Below are positions 34,556 through 50,456 of a stretch of DNA of 64,000 nt, in pieces. The translations under genes and the position numbers were made by a program. Source of the DNA: Linyphia triangularis (taxonomy: Eukaryota > Arthropoda > Arachnida > Araneae > Linyphiidae); the NCBI GenBank assembly GCA_963978545.1, contig OZ021727.1, forward strand, positions 55,130,487-55,194,486. Direction: 5' to 3'. Position 1 is the first letter of the stretch. Every line of letters starts with the position of its first letter. The notes beneath the pieces were generated by a model that saw nothing but the letters and a program-made list of their open reading frames with translations, did not search any database and was not told the origin of the DNA.

Positions 34556-35087
34556 AATGGACAATTCCCGCATTTTTTAAAAACGAGTGATATTAGTTTA
34601 TATTTATGAAGAATTTCTTTCTGATTCCAAATATTCAAAGAAAAGTTCTTAAAAAAATTAGTTATTTAAATATAAAGGGAAAAAAAATGCCCCAAAATCT
34701 AGTCAAAACCAGTCCTATCAAAACACAAAACAATTCTGTGACGTCAAAACTTCCTCCGGTTTCTATGGTTATCATGAGGTTTCTGCCATATAGTTGGCGT
34801 TGGTAGACCTTTGCAATATCCTGTACAATTTGGCGTGATTTGCGAGAAACTTTCAAAACTGTTTTCCTCTGCCGCATTTCAAGCCAAGAAGTTTGGGAAG
34901 TCTTGACTTCACATTCATTTCGAGCCGAATGAATCATTTTCTTGCCAACGAGTAACAAAGGAACTTTTATTGCAAATTAAGATAGAAAAAGCGCACTGAG
35001 AAGAATTTTTTCTGTTTATGGCCTTTTCGAAAAATTTAGAATTGAAAAAAAAAAAAAAAAAATTTAAAAATGCGGGAATAGTCCATT
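34556..35087 (-). mobile_element. MITE family A, copy 2, inverted
   Basis: Better preserved than copy 1. Its termini AATGGACAATTCCCGCATTT and the complement of AAATGCGGGAATAGTCCATT are almost perfect inverted repeats of about 23 bp. The interior matches 31213-31744 on the other strand. An A run of about 18 (35045-35062) sits next to one end. Target duplication is unclear. Confidence 0.88.
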
Positions 35088-37235
35088 AATAGCATACATC
35101 TCTAGCAGATATACCTTCTCATTTCAATAAAGCCTGCATTATCAAGATAGTTCAGTTAGAGTTCAACAAATAATGTAATTTAATTAGGCATTTTTTCCAA
35201 CTAATCAAGCTACATTACTTATTCCTATAGTCATATGAAACATTTATATATAAAGTGAATGGTTGAAAATGAAATTTAAATCAAATTTATTAAATATTTC
35301 TTTCGAATTAATAACTGTTGAAGTTTTAGTATAATGCATATAAGGAATGTATATAAAGTAGAACAAAGTAGTATTTCTATGGCGTTTTAATGTTCTTGAA
35401 TTTTCACCGAAAATTTACATTTTAAGAGCTATCAATAATACAAAGTTATAGATAAGAAGTGCCAATTCTCAAGTAACAGTACAAAATAATAATATTTATG
35501 TTTCCTGGAGTATTACGAACTATGATTCGACTACAAAAAAATTAGATATTTATTAAAAATAATTGTATTAATTTAATAATTTATATTTTATCATACTTGA
35601 TACATTAATAGTTTACTGGATTCCTCAAGATTTTCTGTAATTGTCAAACTGTAAAGTTAAAAACACTTCATCTTCAATATTTAAAACAATGAATTCTACT
35701 TTATCCTGGAATATTTTTCTGTAACAAAGTATTCGAGTTTAAAATGTGAGCATTATGCATGACAAGTTACTTGGCAGTATCCTATGAAATATCATATTAC
35801 CAGCGCTATAGCAATCATTACATGGAGGTATGGCTACGATGACATTTCCATATCTCATTGAATATGTATGGAAAATTCATATCATTTCAGCTTTAGGGAA
35901 ATTATGGTAAGCGAAATATTTTTACTGGATTTATGGGGATGCTTGAAAAGGAATTGAAACCACATTCGCATTTATTATAAAATATGCATCATCATTCAAT
36001 AAATATCAGCTGCAAAATGACTGACTTCATTTAAAGATACTTTAATTGCATAGGAAACACATTCAGATTGAAAGTATATTTCTGATAAGAATATTGAGTA
36101 AAAGGTTTGATACCCATCCTACCTAATTTACCCACTTCTTTAATGTATATTAATACTTTTTTCATCAACATATACTGCGGCAAAAATATAAACTTATATG
36201 TACTCTTTATAGCATAAAAAGGTATCCACTTATAGCAGCAATATATTAACGTGACAATATTTTTATTTAGAAAATTCAGTACAAAACTCTAAATTATTTT
36301 TAAAGGATTTAATAATATGTTGGCGATTGCACAAAAAGAGCCGATACAACTTAATGACTTCTACAAGCTTTAAAAATGATGAAATTTAAAAAAATGTAGC
36401 TTGCCATTTATTATGCATAATAAAAGTATTGCGTACATCTTCCCATCTTTTGGTTAAGTTCAGCTTGAACAGCATACAAATATATGCGTACTTGACAAGT
36501 AGTGTTCATATTCAAGAATGATTTTCGTTCAATTACGTGACTAAGATTTTTTTTTACGAAGTCACCTCAGTAAGTTTAAAGCAAATATTCAAATAAATCT
36601 CATGGACTTCTAAGTTTTATATCAGCTGGACTTTCATCTAAAGACGGTTTATAATTGAATACTTCTGTGATGGTTTCCTATTTAATTATTCCTGTTTACC
36701 CAAAATAGTTTGTTCATTGTAAGTGTCATATTTTTAAAAAAAAGTTTTTTCGTACCTTACATTATGTGTAAGGACTGTCAATTGATGTCTTGCATGTGAT
36801 AAGTGCCTTAGTTTGCTTACTGATTTACAAGTTTATAATACTTCGTTAAAATGGATGTTAAAAGATACTTAAGATTTCTTATTCCTATTGATCTTTAACC
36901 ACATCAAGTATTGCTATATAAATTTTTATAATTTCCCAAGAAAATATACCAATTTTCTTTTAGAACACTAAACAAGTAAACACCTAGGCCAAGAATGAAC
37001 ATCACAGGCAAAACATTTAACAACCATCATAGAAAGGCATGACCATCTTATATCACCTTTACAATTCCGTTGATGGTCTTTACATAGTTCAATAACCTAA
37101 GACCAAAACACTCGGAATGTATTAATTTTACTTAGGAAAAGCATCTGACAACACCCTATTTCTGTAAGAAAATGATTTTTCTATCTATTTCATCCATGAC
37201 TTTAAGGAATCATCTTTAAAAGTACTTTATATTAC

Positions 37236-37264
<29 letters not shown>
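37236..37264. repeat. A29 homopolymer
   Basis: Uninterrupted A run of about 29 bases; no retroposon body recognised. Confidence 0.85.
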
Positions 37265-37267
<3 letters not shown>

Positions 37268-39397
37268 AATTGACTACTAACTAGGGTATCATGCTGGAAT
37301 TTTTTTTATGTCAAAAAGTTGATCTAGTTGTCCCACGTTAATAAAAACGAATTTAAAATAACTTTCCAACTAATCTTTTAGAAAGACAATTAAATAAAAA
37401 AAAATAAAAAAGAACAGTCGTTCGTTTTTCTGTTGAATAATTTCATTTCGAAATTCAACTGTGTGTGCTTGAGAATCCATTTTTAATCCATTAAAACTAT
37501 CCCTTCACCCCTTTTCTTCCAATTTAAGAAGGATATTCAGGAATGTTTCGTCTTAAAAGGTCTTTCGTAAGTTGCCCCTCTTTTGAATTATTCTAAGTTA
37601 TCCACAACCTGTTTGAAAAATTGTTTTCCAAAATCGGTATCTCGTGTAGGTTTTATATCATGTATGTGCATTTTAAATTGGTGCATATTTCTTTCAATTT
37701 TCAACAATAGACCTATTGTTTCTAGTTATTGTAGCTAAATTCTCTTTTTTCAACTCACAAAATATATGTGGATTGGCCATCTTTCAGAAAAAGCATGTAG
37801 AAAACTGCATGTTAGGAGGTTGTATAGTTTCTTTTTTTATCAATGTCGAAAAATATAGCGTGTGCACAAATTTTGCTGAGGTATGGGGATGCATTTTTTT
37901 GACAAAAAATTGCTAAAGTGATAGTCATTACTCTTTTTTGTTTCTTGTTTTAGTACATAAAAGTTCTGAATTGAAAGATAACTGTAGAGTAAGTTCATTT
38001 TTAAGCTGTAATATCATTAAAAAAATTCCTTTGTCTGTATAATAAAAGTAACATACTGAGTTATATTTCTCCTTTCTGTAGAAAATGATAGAATCGGTTA
38101 ATGATATTTTTCATACTTTAAAGGTGTCATTTAATATTTTAAAATTATTTTTTATATGTTATCCAAAATTAAATTAATGAAAAGTAGGAACCAGGTACTT
38201 TAATTAACAAACACATTAATTTAATTCTCTTAGAAATAAAAAAATATATATATTGTATAGTAATATTGCATTCTAAGTGTAAATTCTTCCGAATAATGTG
38301 TCATAACCTAAATGTCTCTTTTAAGTTCTCATTTTGTATCAAAACTCTAATAGTATACTTCAGAAGTGTTTAATTCTTACTACTCATTAGGGTTATTACA
38401 AATATTCATAACTATATCATCATAAATTACATTTTCATACATTCATCTTTACTATACACACACTACACAAAGTTATTTATTTCATTTATAAAATCCTACC
38501 AAAATATAACCAGTGATAATAACTTTTCAAATAAAACCGTTTATCTTATTTAAAAAAGCAATCTTTAAATATAAATCCTAAACCAAGTTTTTTTATGTAT
38601 ATAACGTTTTATTGAAATTTTATTGGTTAAAGATATAAATATTCTAAAAGCTTTTCATCCTAACGAAAAAAGTAGTGAATTCAACTTTCCACTGATGATG
38701 ATTTAATATATATCAAATTTTAACGATATAACAAATATTTAAAAGAATCTAAGCGAATATATTATTTCAAAATGAACCAACACTAATATCTCTTTACCTA
38801 GATAATTTACGTTTAAGATAGACTTTATGGGAGTCACTTTTAACATTACGCTTGCATAATTGAAACCATTGCCCTAAACTTTATTAAATTAATACGAATG
38901 CACCAACCTCTTGAGTGAAGTAAGTATGTAAAAGTAAATTATTTAAATTTAGTGTAGACCATATACATAATTAGCAGAATGGGCAAAGCAACAAGGGCTT
39001 GAAAGTTCTAAAAGCATTTAGCTACTAAGATTAGGAATGCAAGACACTTATTAATTTCCGGATCCGAACATTGAAGCCCCTACATAGGAGTAGTTTAATA
39101 TTGTTATTGATATACAAATATTGTTTTTATGTTTACTTATTGGATTTGCGAGTAAAAACCTATAATTTAAGTAGTACTTATTGTCACAGATGGACAAGAA
39201 TAAACTTATATTATTTTGATTATTGAATGTTGTAACTAAACTTATTTTTTAAAAAGTATAATTTAACCTTAAGTAATGTATTAAAATGGTATGTTCCGTA
39301 TTATGCTGTATGATTTAGCCAATTTCAATTGCTTTTAGTAATAAAGTTGAGCATTTTGAACTTAAGAATAAATATGCTATATTAATGTTGAATTAAT

Positions 39398-39435
39398 CAA
39401 ATCATGATATATATCGACATATATATTATGATTTG
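39398..39435. other. near-perfect hairpin, 17-bp arms, 4-base loop
   Basis: caaatcatgatatatat, then cgac, then atatatattatgatttg. The arms pair at 16 of 17 positions. It may be a cruciform-forming dyad or a relic of an inverted duplication. Too short for a standard microRNA precursor. Confidence 0.7.
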
Positions 39436-42400
39436 GAAGAAAAAAAACTAGAGAAATATAAATGTTTCTCTAATTTTTCAGTAGAGCAGCATATGCACAT
39501 GAAATTCACATCAAATATAAATTTTTATATAATATAAATGTCAAGGAAAACAAAACAGTCACAAAAGAAAGTGGAAAGAATATTGTAGGGTGAAGAGTAT
39601 GGACTACCACAAGAGTGAAACTGATACAGATGCAATCTATATAATAAATCACACAATTCAATGAGTTGAACTGTAGTAAGACATTATCAAACTTAAATTG
39701 CCTAAAGTAACAATGTGATAAAATATGTTATAAAATTCAATAAACACAATTGCAAAGTTAATACATCATTACAGACTGCATATAGTTATGAAACGTATTG
39801 ACAGTAACAAATTATAAGTTTAATCTCATTTACTTTCCTAGGGTGACCAATACAGCAATCCATTATGTTACATATCAAGCCCAAAATTGATGTACCAGCA
39901 AATTCGTTTTTTTAATTGGCATTTACTACATAGTAACATGCTCCGAGTTTTCTGTAAACCATCTAACGTAAACGTCCAATATTATGAGACTGAATACATT
40001 CCTTTCAGTCTCGTGTGTAATGCTTCACAAGCTTTGTTCTATTACTAAAAAGTAATTAGATAAAATCTGGTAGTGCACTAATTTTCAACATGAGTGTGAT
40101 TTGGTTTATAGTCTTGTAATATTGTTCTCGAGTTGTTTAATGTTGTGTCATTGTTCATTGCATTATCGATTGATACAACAAACACTTGAACTACTTCATA
40201 TTTTTCAATAAATAATAATAATATTTACATAGTCTAATGATACATTACACTTCAATATGCAATTACTTATTTAAATGTTAAGTAAAAAAACTAATTTAAG
40301 AAGACATATTTATATTCAACAAATATTTAGTTACAAAAGTAGATAGTTGATTTCTATATTAGGGTGTGAAGAAAATTTAACCTGATGAGACAGACAGGTG
40401 AATACTGTCTTTTTATAGCATATTCTTGGTATACGTAATGTTGACGAACATTTTTTTTTTTTTTCGTTTTATGTGTACACGACTCGTACTGCAAAATTTT
40501 ACACAGCAGCATGATCCGTTTTTGAGTTAGGTTGTTTACAAATCGACACTCATAAAGACGCACTATTCTATATTTTTTATCAATGCATTACTATCTTAAA
40601 CATACATTATATATGCAGCACTCGAGAGTAACAATGAACCATATAAGATGCAAACACATTCAAAGACAGAGATACAGAATGCTACAATTTCAGCAGCTTT
40701 TTTGTTATAAATACATAAATGCGTTTAATTTGAAAATATCACTGAGCAAAATTATGAAGGAGATATATATAGTGTATCGGATAAGAGTGAAAACTGATAA
40801 GCACTAAAATATGTTGAAGTTTCCAGGAGAGCTGAAATACCTTTTAAAGTGATAATTCAACATTAGAGTTCCGATTCTTTATTAACCATTTCTAATAAAT
40901 TGAAACCAGTGGTAATATTTCAGATTTTACCAATCGATGTATTCTCCCCTATTTTCAAATATACCAAAAAGTTATATCAAACTAAAGGTAGAGCTAGTAC
41001 CTTTCTCTTCTAAACCAATCGTAATTTAATATTTGCAAGTTTATTTGGGGTATTTATTGTGGTGTATGTTAAACACAATGTTAATTTCAATAATATACCT
41101 GCTATTATATTTCAGTCCTTCAAGAAAATCATAAAAATAGCAATTGAAACTATTTTTACAGATTTTCTATACATATTTTATTTTAATAGAAGTTACATGC
41201 AAATATGCATGTGCTACCTAGTTATGTCTGAAATGAATATTTTAATGACTATAAATTGAAAAATTTTAAACAAAATATAAAAAAAAAAAACGTCACAGCA
41301 ATATCTTTATATATTATATATAACAATATTTTATCATTAGACACGATGTCTCAAAAAATGTTTACTTTCTACAAAGTGCGACGCTTACAGCGATGTACGA
41401 TAATAATTTAGGACAGAAAACATTCAAAATGATTTATACAGCATAGATGTAGAAATTGCACATGGGATGTTGGTTTAAATAACAATTTAAAGCATTCTTC
41501 ATTTAAATGGGAATTTATATTTATGACTTATTTATTATACAAGGCCACTATTCATTCATTTTATGACCTTGCATTTTTGAATTTTTAGAATTGGATGGAC
41601 GATTGTAGAAAAATGTTTTCAAAAGTGAATTAATATCTTTTTAAAATGACTTAGTTTTCGGGGTGTCAAAATTTATTTATTAGTAAACGCTACAGAAATG
41701 AATAATTCTTAACATTGATAATATTTACAAAATGTTCATTTTAATGTCAGTTCAACATTTCATATCTGGAAGTTAAATATTCTTAAAACGCTTACGGCAT
41801 TTTGGGAGAATAAATAAACCTAGATGTTATATCTACTATCTTGAATATTATATAAACATTTATGTGCACCATATTTAGTTGTACAGATAAAAGTTAAGAT
41901 AAAAAGGGTTTCAGATAAAAAGTTAACAGGATAATTAGTTTTGTTCATAGTAATATTTTTTGGAAATTGAAAATCAGTAAATATAAACTGTGAAAATTAT
42001 TATGATGAAGTTTTCTAGTTTATAATAATACTTATCAATAATATAATTGAGTAAATTTATTGATACACATAAATTACTGATTAATTAGGGAATGAAATAT
42101 CGGAAACAGGTTGGTATTAGGGCAAAATAGCCCATTGGCATTTTTTGGCAAACAAAACTTAAACTAAAAAGTTAGGTATATTATTTGCAAGTCTCAAGTT
42201 TTCATACTGCAAGGTCCTACCTAAATTACTTAAAATATATAATAGATTTTCAATTTATACTAGAACACTGCATTAGTGGCAACTTTAAATGAACTTTGAA
42301 TTTTGAGTCAAAATATTAAAATATAATTCGAATGCAGATGCTAAACTAATAATGTTGCACAAATGTTATTAACAAGCTCTCAATACACATAATAAATGCC

Positions 42401-42961
42401 ATATTTTCACGATTTTGTTTTCGTATGATGTATATTTGAAAGAGATTTTAACTCCTTAAATGTCGTCAAATTTGACATGCATGGCATTCTACTTCAAATG
42501 AACTATTTAATATTCATCTGCAGTAAATGATGAGCATTTTTAACAGTCCCAGTTAGGTAGTATTTGCCGGTGAAATCAAGTAGGTAACCTTTTTTTAGAA
42601 TTTTGTAGAAACTAGTTAGAAATGATAATATTTAACTATCGATAGTTAATTTTGTGGCAGTAGAAAAAACTAAAAAAAACAAAGATTTTTTTTTTTTTTT
42701 TAATCTAGCCAGAAAAATGCATATTTTCTCCTTACGCTTGTATAAAGCTCTACGAGAATAAGTTGATAAATGCATAAGTATTTGCCTGAAATTCAAGTTT
42801 GTGAATTCTTGTTCATAGATTAGTTGTATCGGAAATGTTTTGTCGCAAGAGCTACATCTCATATATACTGCACCAGAATAGCTCGTTAACCTAACTTAAA
42901 ATTATAAGAAACTATAGGTAAATTTAAAATATGAAATACTGATAAATTGTCGAAAATATCC

Positions 42962-43520
42962 TTAAGGTATACATATACAATTGAGATGATTTTCTTTAAT
43001 TTTTAGGTTATGATTTCAAACTTTTTGCAAGTATATCAGAATTAAAAATGATGCAATTTTATATATAAACTTTTTTTTTCGTAAATTTTTTAATCAGCTA
43101 ATTGCAATTAATGTGACTAATTATGACATTATTAGAACATACATAAATAAACTTGTAATTAACTTAGAAATATGATATTTATTGTAGATAAAATATAGTA
43201 TATTGACGCATGTTCCTATGGAGAATTTCGAATTTGGCTGCAATAATTATTTAATTATAAATTTTTAAATAAAAAGTTAAAAAAATACATAGTTTTTAAC
43301 ATAAAATTAAGATTAAAATATTTATAAAAAGTGTGTTTATAACAATATACGTTAGATTCTCCATAGGAAACACATTCACAACTTGTGTCTTCAGAATAAA
43401 ATTAGAATTTTGTCAAATCGGATAATTTATTATGAAGGTATAACCGTTGGCGTAAAGTCATATAACACCAAAATGTCGTTCTTCAGAAAACTCGTTTAAA
43501 GTTTACTACAGTAATGAACG
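42962..43520 (+). mobile_element. MITE family B, copy 1 (truncated at the right)
   Basis: Starts TTAAGGTATACATATACAAT and matches, in inverse orientation, the interior and one end of 49723-50456 as far as ctcgtttaaagtttactac and gaacgt, where similarity stops. It carries an internal inverted pair TTCCTATGGAGAAT (43213-43226) and ATTCTCCATAGGAA (43356-43369). No coding capacity. Confidence 0.8.
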
Positions 43521-43985
43521 TAACATAATAACTTTAATAAAGATGATTTAACTTAAAAAAATATTTTCAATTATTTTCTTTTTTACTTTATTAGGAACAA
43601 TACTTTGAATTCTAGCTTTTTTTACTTAATTTTAGTACCGATCATGAAAACTTGTTTATTTTTAATTACTTAAAATTTAAAATTGCAAAATATTTAAATT
43701 TATACCACATTAACAGCGTGAAGTAAGTTGACCCATATTGCTTTATATAATTTAAGATTCAATAACGCATTTAATACGAAGTATAAGGATCAAGGGTTTT
43801 GGCATAAAGGAAGTCGCTTGCAACTCATATCCAAAGTTTTCTTATTAGTTTTTGTATTGCTTCTCGCCATGAAGCAGTTAAAAATGATGTATTGATAGGA
43901 ATAACACTGGCCATTTGTGAAAAGGGTGGGAAAAGTTGAAAAACTATACTCGAACAAATGCCGAGACTGTCAAACTACATACATT
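43521..43985. other. AT-rich sequence
   Basis: No feature supported between the truncated MITE and the 33-bp tandem array. Confidence 0.4.
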
Positions 43986-44080
43986 ATTAATAACTATTAG
44001 ATAATTCTACACACATTTAATAATAACTATTACATTATTCTACGCACATTTAATAATAACTATTAAGTAATTCTACTCCT
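43986..44080. repeat. tandem array, 3 x 33 bp
   Basis: taataactatta recurs at 43988, 44021 and 44054, followed each time by a variant of attctac.cacattta. The unit length is constant at 33 bp. Confidence 0.85.
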
Positions 44081-44089
44081 ACCTGAGAG

Positions 44090-45130
44090 CTTCATATTTT
44101 TGGATTGTTCTTCCTATTCATTTAGATTTCCGAGAAAAACCTCTCCAAACCCCAATCAAAAGAACTCAAAGGATTTCCAAAATCAAATGATGTAAATAAA
44201 AAAAAAAAAAAAAAAAAAAAACTCAAAGAACTTAATTAGTTGGGAAAACCTCTTCATGCAAACTATTATTTTGCCTTCAATCTAAATTTTAATTAAATTT
44301 ATTAGGAGTAGTTAGCTCTTCCAGACTCCTGTAATGACAGATTGGATAAAAGAACTTACTTATTCGGGGAGATTGTTGAGCATATCATTTTGTAGACGGC
44401 CAGATGACCAAACGGTAAAAAATTAAGTCAAAGGAGATTGTGTTATTTTTGCACTGAATGTGTTTTTAAAAACTTTATTTTGTCAGTACTTTCATTACTT
44501 TTTTTCGCCATTGCAATGCCTCTTTCTTTCACTCAAATTCACCTTATAACTTTCCCCGTTCGACTAGCGAGCGTCTATTAAGTTGAGATCCCTGCGCTAA
44601 ACGCAGACCTTTTGTCACAAAACTTCTTCAACTTCCGACGTTCCCCACTTAAACAAATAACTTTAGACTTGACTTGATTGTCTGTGTTATTATTTCTTTG
44701 ATACTTCCCAGGAGAAAGTTTTAAATATATTCCTTTTACTAAAGTTTCTAATAAAATAGTCGACTATCCTTATAATCTTGTTTACTTTACAGCACTTTAC
44801 TCTCCACGTACTGTTCGCACGTTTCATGTACCGATTGATGCCCTGACGATTGGAGTAACTGCTTCTGTCTGTCTGGGTACAGATGGTATAATTCCATAAA
44901 TAAACAATCTAATCGAAGTGTTTGGAGTGACAGTTGGGAACCAACTGGCTACATCACCACAATCTTATTATTGGAATTTTCTCCTGCTATAAAAGTTCGT
45001 TAAGGAACAATAAGAAAATGTATTTCTAGAATTCATTCACAAAACACTAGGCGATGTTGGTCTGATCCTATATATTACATATTTTTTTATTTCTTACGAA
45101 GCTCATGCATTGTACCATTTCTGTTTGTAG
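44090..45130. promoter_or_regulatory. complex non-coding island cluster
   Basis: Patches of mixed composition at 44090-44170, 44300-44420, 44500-44660 and 44780-45060, interrupted by an A run at 44198-44221. The last patch includes agttgggaaccaact (near 44931), a perfect 6-bp dyad with Myb-like cores. No open frame of note. Regulatory role inferred from complexity only. Confidence 0.28.
44198..44221. repeat. A24 homopolymer
   Basis: Run of about 24 A in the middle of a complex island. Confidence 0.8.
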
Positions 45131-45940
45131 CATAACTTTGGCAACATGTTGGCTAGAATCAATTATATTTCCTTACTCAAAATATGCTTTATCCTTACAC
45201 AAAATTTGCTGCTATTATAAATAATGAAGAGGAAGAAAAGTAGTTCAGAAATATAATAATCAGAAATCAGAAAAATAATTCAGAATAATCCATATACATT
45301 TAGGAAAAGTATTCTTATTTTATTTTTTTTAATTTATTGATTTAATGTAACATTTTTCTCTTCTCACATCATCAAGTTGTGCTTTTGGGACTTTCTTATC
45401 ACTTATAGAAATTACTTTTTGTATCACCAATTTCCTTCCTCACAATATTATATCTCTCTTTCTCGGAACAATTTGGTTTAAGTGCTTGCTAAACATACAG
45501 TCATATGATTCCCTTTGGAATATTCAATGGATACCATAAGTATTCCCTAGACTCTAATTCAAGCAAGATATTTTTTTTCTTTGTTTCCAATTGCAAGAGT
45601 ATGTGCTTTCCATCTTAGGGAATCGAGTTTCACTTTGTGATTTAACTGTTGACCTTTTAAGGAAAGAGAGTAGTATGTGGATGCAAGTTATCAGTGACTG
45701 TTTTACAAAAAAAATATCATCAAATACGCAACTAGAAATTTGAACCTACAATTTCTTTCTTCACAGTATTGTTTTTAAAAGAGCTTATTGCGAATTATAA
45801 ATGAGAAAAAGTAATGAAAATGTGATTAATATCATTTGTTATAGCATCTTTCATAAGGATAAAACTCTTTATAATTGCAATTGTCAAGTTCTAAATTAAA
45901 AAAAAAGATACACGTAAATTGTGAAATGGCCCGTTTTTTT
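45131..45940. other. AT-rich sequence
   Basis: No gene or repeat supported. Moderately complex sequence at 45360-45680 without a convincing frame. Confidence 0.4.
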
Positions 45941-45943
45941 CTC

Positions 45944-49000
<3,057 letters not shown>

Positions 49001-49640
49001 ATATAATACAACACTAACACCACTCCACAATGTACTTCAAATCCATAACAGAATAAATATCTGGTAAAAATATCTCAAAACGAATATCTTATCATTCCTA
49101 ACTCCCTCCTACTTTAATTCATCTCCATAATACAAATTTAAATAAACACAAAGCTGCTCTCGGAAAATTTTACGCAGCACTTCATTTGATCTTCACTCTG
49201 CAAACACAGCCCATTCTCCATGAATAACGAGAATACACAAATCCTATCTTGAAGAAAGAGCAGACTGTTTTGACGTGATACATAAACAATAGGAGTACCG
49301 ACTACAAATCCAATATTGTGTTACTGACAATGGAATATTTAGACTCTCTTGAAAAGTGAGCTGCACTTCCGAAACGTACGTGAGTGCAATTTAAATGAGA
49401 CGCGCAATTTCCTTGCATGGAGAATCATTCTATTTCTTTGACTACTTTTATACATTCCTTGCCAATTCAGTGCCAACTCGCCCCTGCATCTGAAGAGTTG
49501 AATTTCAATCTCCGTGGAATAAACTAAATTTGAGCTTTTTCAGGCCCCATTTACACTGCACATACTGTATTTTTCCATGGATATTCCACCAGCTTTTCCT
49601 GTACATTGATGCTTTTTAAATTCCACGAAGGATTTATATT
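49001..49640. promoter_or_regulatory. large complex non-coding island
   Basis: Non-repetitive, mixed-composition sequence, most marked at 49120-49560, with words such as ataaacaatagg (Fox/Sox-like) and ttttacgcag (Hox-like). There is no open frame above 60 codons, so coding is unlikely despite the complexity. Candidate conserved regulatory element. Confidence 0.35.
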
Positions 49641-49722
49641 CCATTCTGTTTATATTTGATTTTCTATGTTAAATGACTGGGATGGATAAACTAAATATAA
49701 GTATATCTTACACCATTTGTAA

Positions 49723-50456
49723 TTAAGGTATACATATACATTAAGAATTGCGAAATTTGACTCAAGTCTGAGTTTTTGTTTTAAAATATTCCCGAATTCA
49801 CTACCATTGAAATGATACTATTTTCTTTCTGAAATTTAAATTGCTTTTTAAATTACAGTGGTTTTTGTGAACCTGTTTTGTATCACGTTCATTAGAGTAG
49901 TAAACTTTAAACGAGTTTTCTGAAGAATGACAGTTTGGTGTTATATGACTTTACGCCAAAAGTCATAACTTCATATTAAATGGTCCGATTTACAAAATTG
50001 TAATTTTGTTTTGTAGACAATAGCTATGAATATGTTTCCTATTGAGAATTTAATATATATTGTTATAAACATATTTTTTATGCATATTTTAATCTTAATT
50101 TTTTGTTAAAAACAATGTATTTTTTTAAACTTTTTATTTAAAAACTTATAACTAAATAAATATTGAAGACAAATTCAAAATTCTCCATATGAACATGCGT
50201 CAATATAATGTATTTTATTTGCAATAAAAATCATACCTCTAAGTTAATTACAAGTTTGTTTATGAATGTTCTAATAATGTCCTAATTCATCACTTTAATT
50301 GCAATTAGCTAATTAAAATATTGACGGGAAAAAAATTTATTTATAAAAATGCATCATTTTTAATTCTGATAAAAAGTCCAAAAAGTCTTCAAAAAAGTTT
50401 AAAATTATAACCTTAAAATTAAAAAAAATCATCTCAATTGTATATGTATACCTTAA
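49723..50456 (-). mobile_element. MITE family B, copy 2 (apparently full length)
   Basis: Bounded by TTAA at 49723-49726 and 50453-50456. The ends are GGTATACATATACA and its exact complement, giving a 14-bp terminal inverted repeat. About 560 bp of its right part matches copy 1 (42962-43520) inverted. TTAA flanks fit a TTAA-targeting transposase such as piggyBac type, but TA target sites are also possible because TTAA contains TA. No transposase is encoded. Confidence 0.75.

Larger units (their letters stand above)
35088..42961. other. AT-rich gene-free stretch, 7.9 kb
   Basis: The longest featureless region. Modestly complex patches occur at 36960-37180, 37430-37650, 38990-39080 and 41340-41420. 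The A29 run is at 37236-37264 and a strong short hairpin at 39398-39435. Open frames of 66-76 codons have no domains. No element could be delimited. Confidence 0.45.

Noticed and set aside
31213..35087. One large composite element with 530-bp TIRs
   Set aside because: Each 530-bp arm has its own pair of terminal inverted repeats, and the LTR element has its own TTAA duplication. Nested independent insertions are simpler; the composite idea is kept only as a hypothesis in the findings.
39398..39435. microRNA precursor
   Set aside because: Arms of 17 bp are too short for a standard precursor and the sequence is almost pure A/T.
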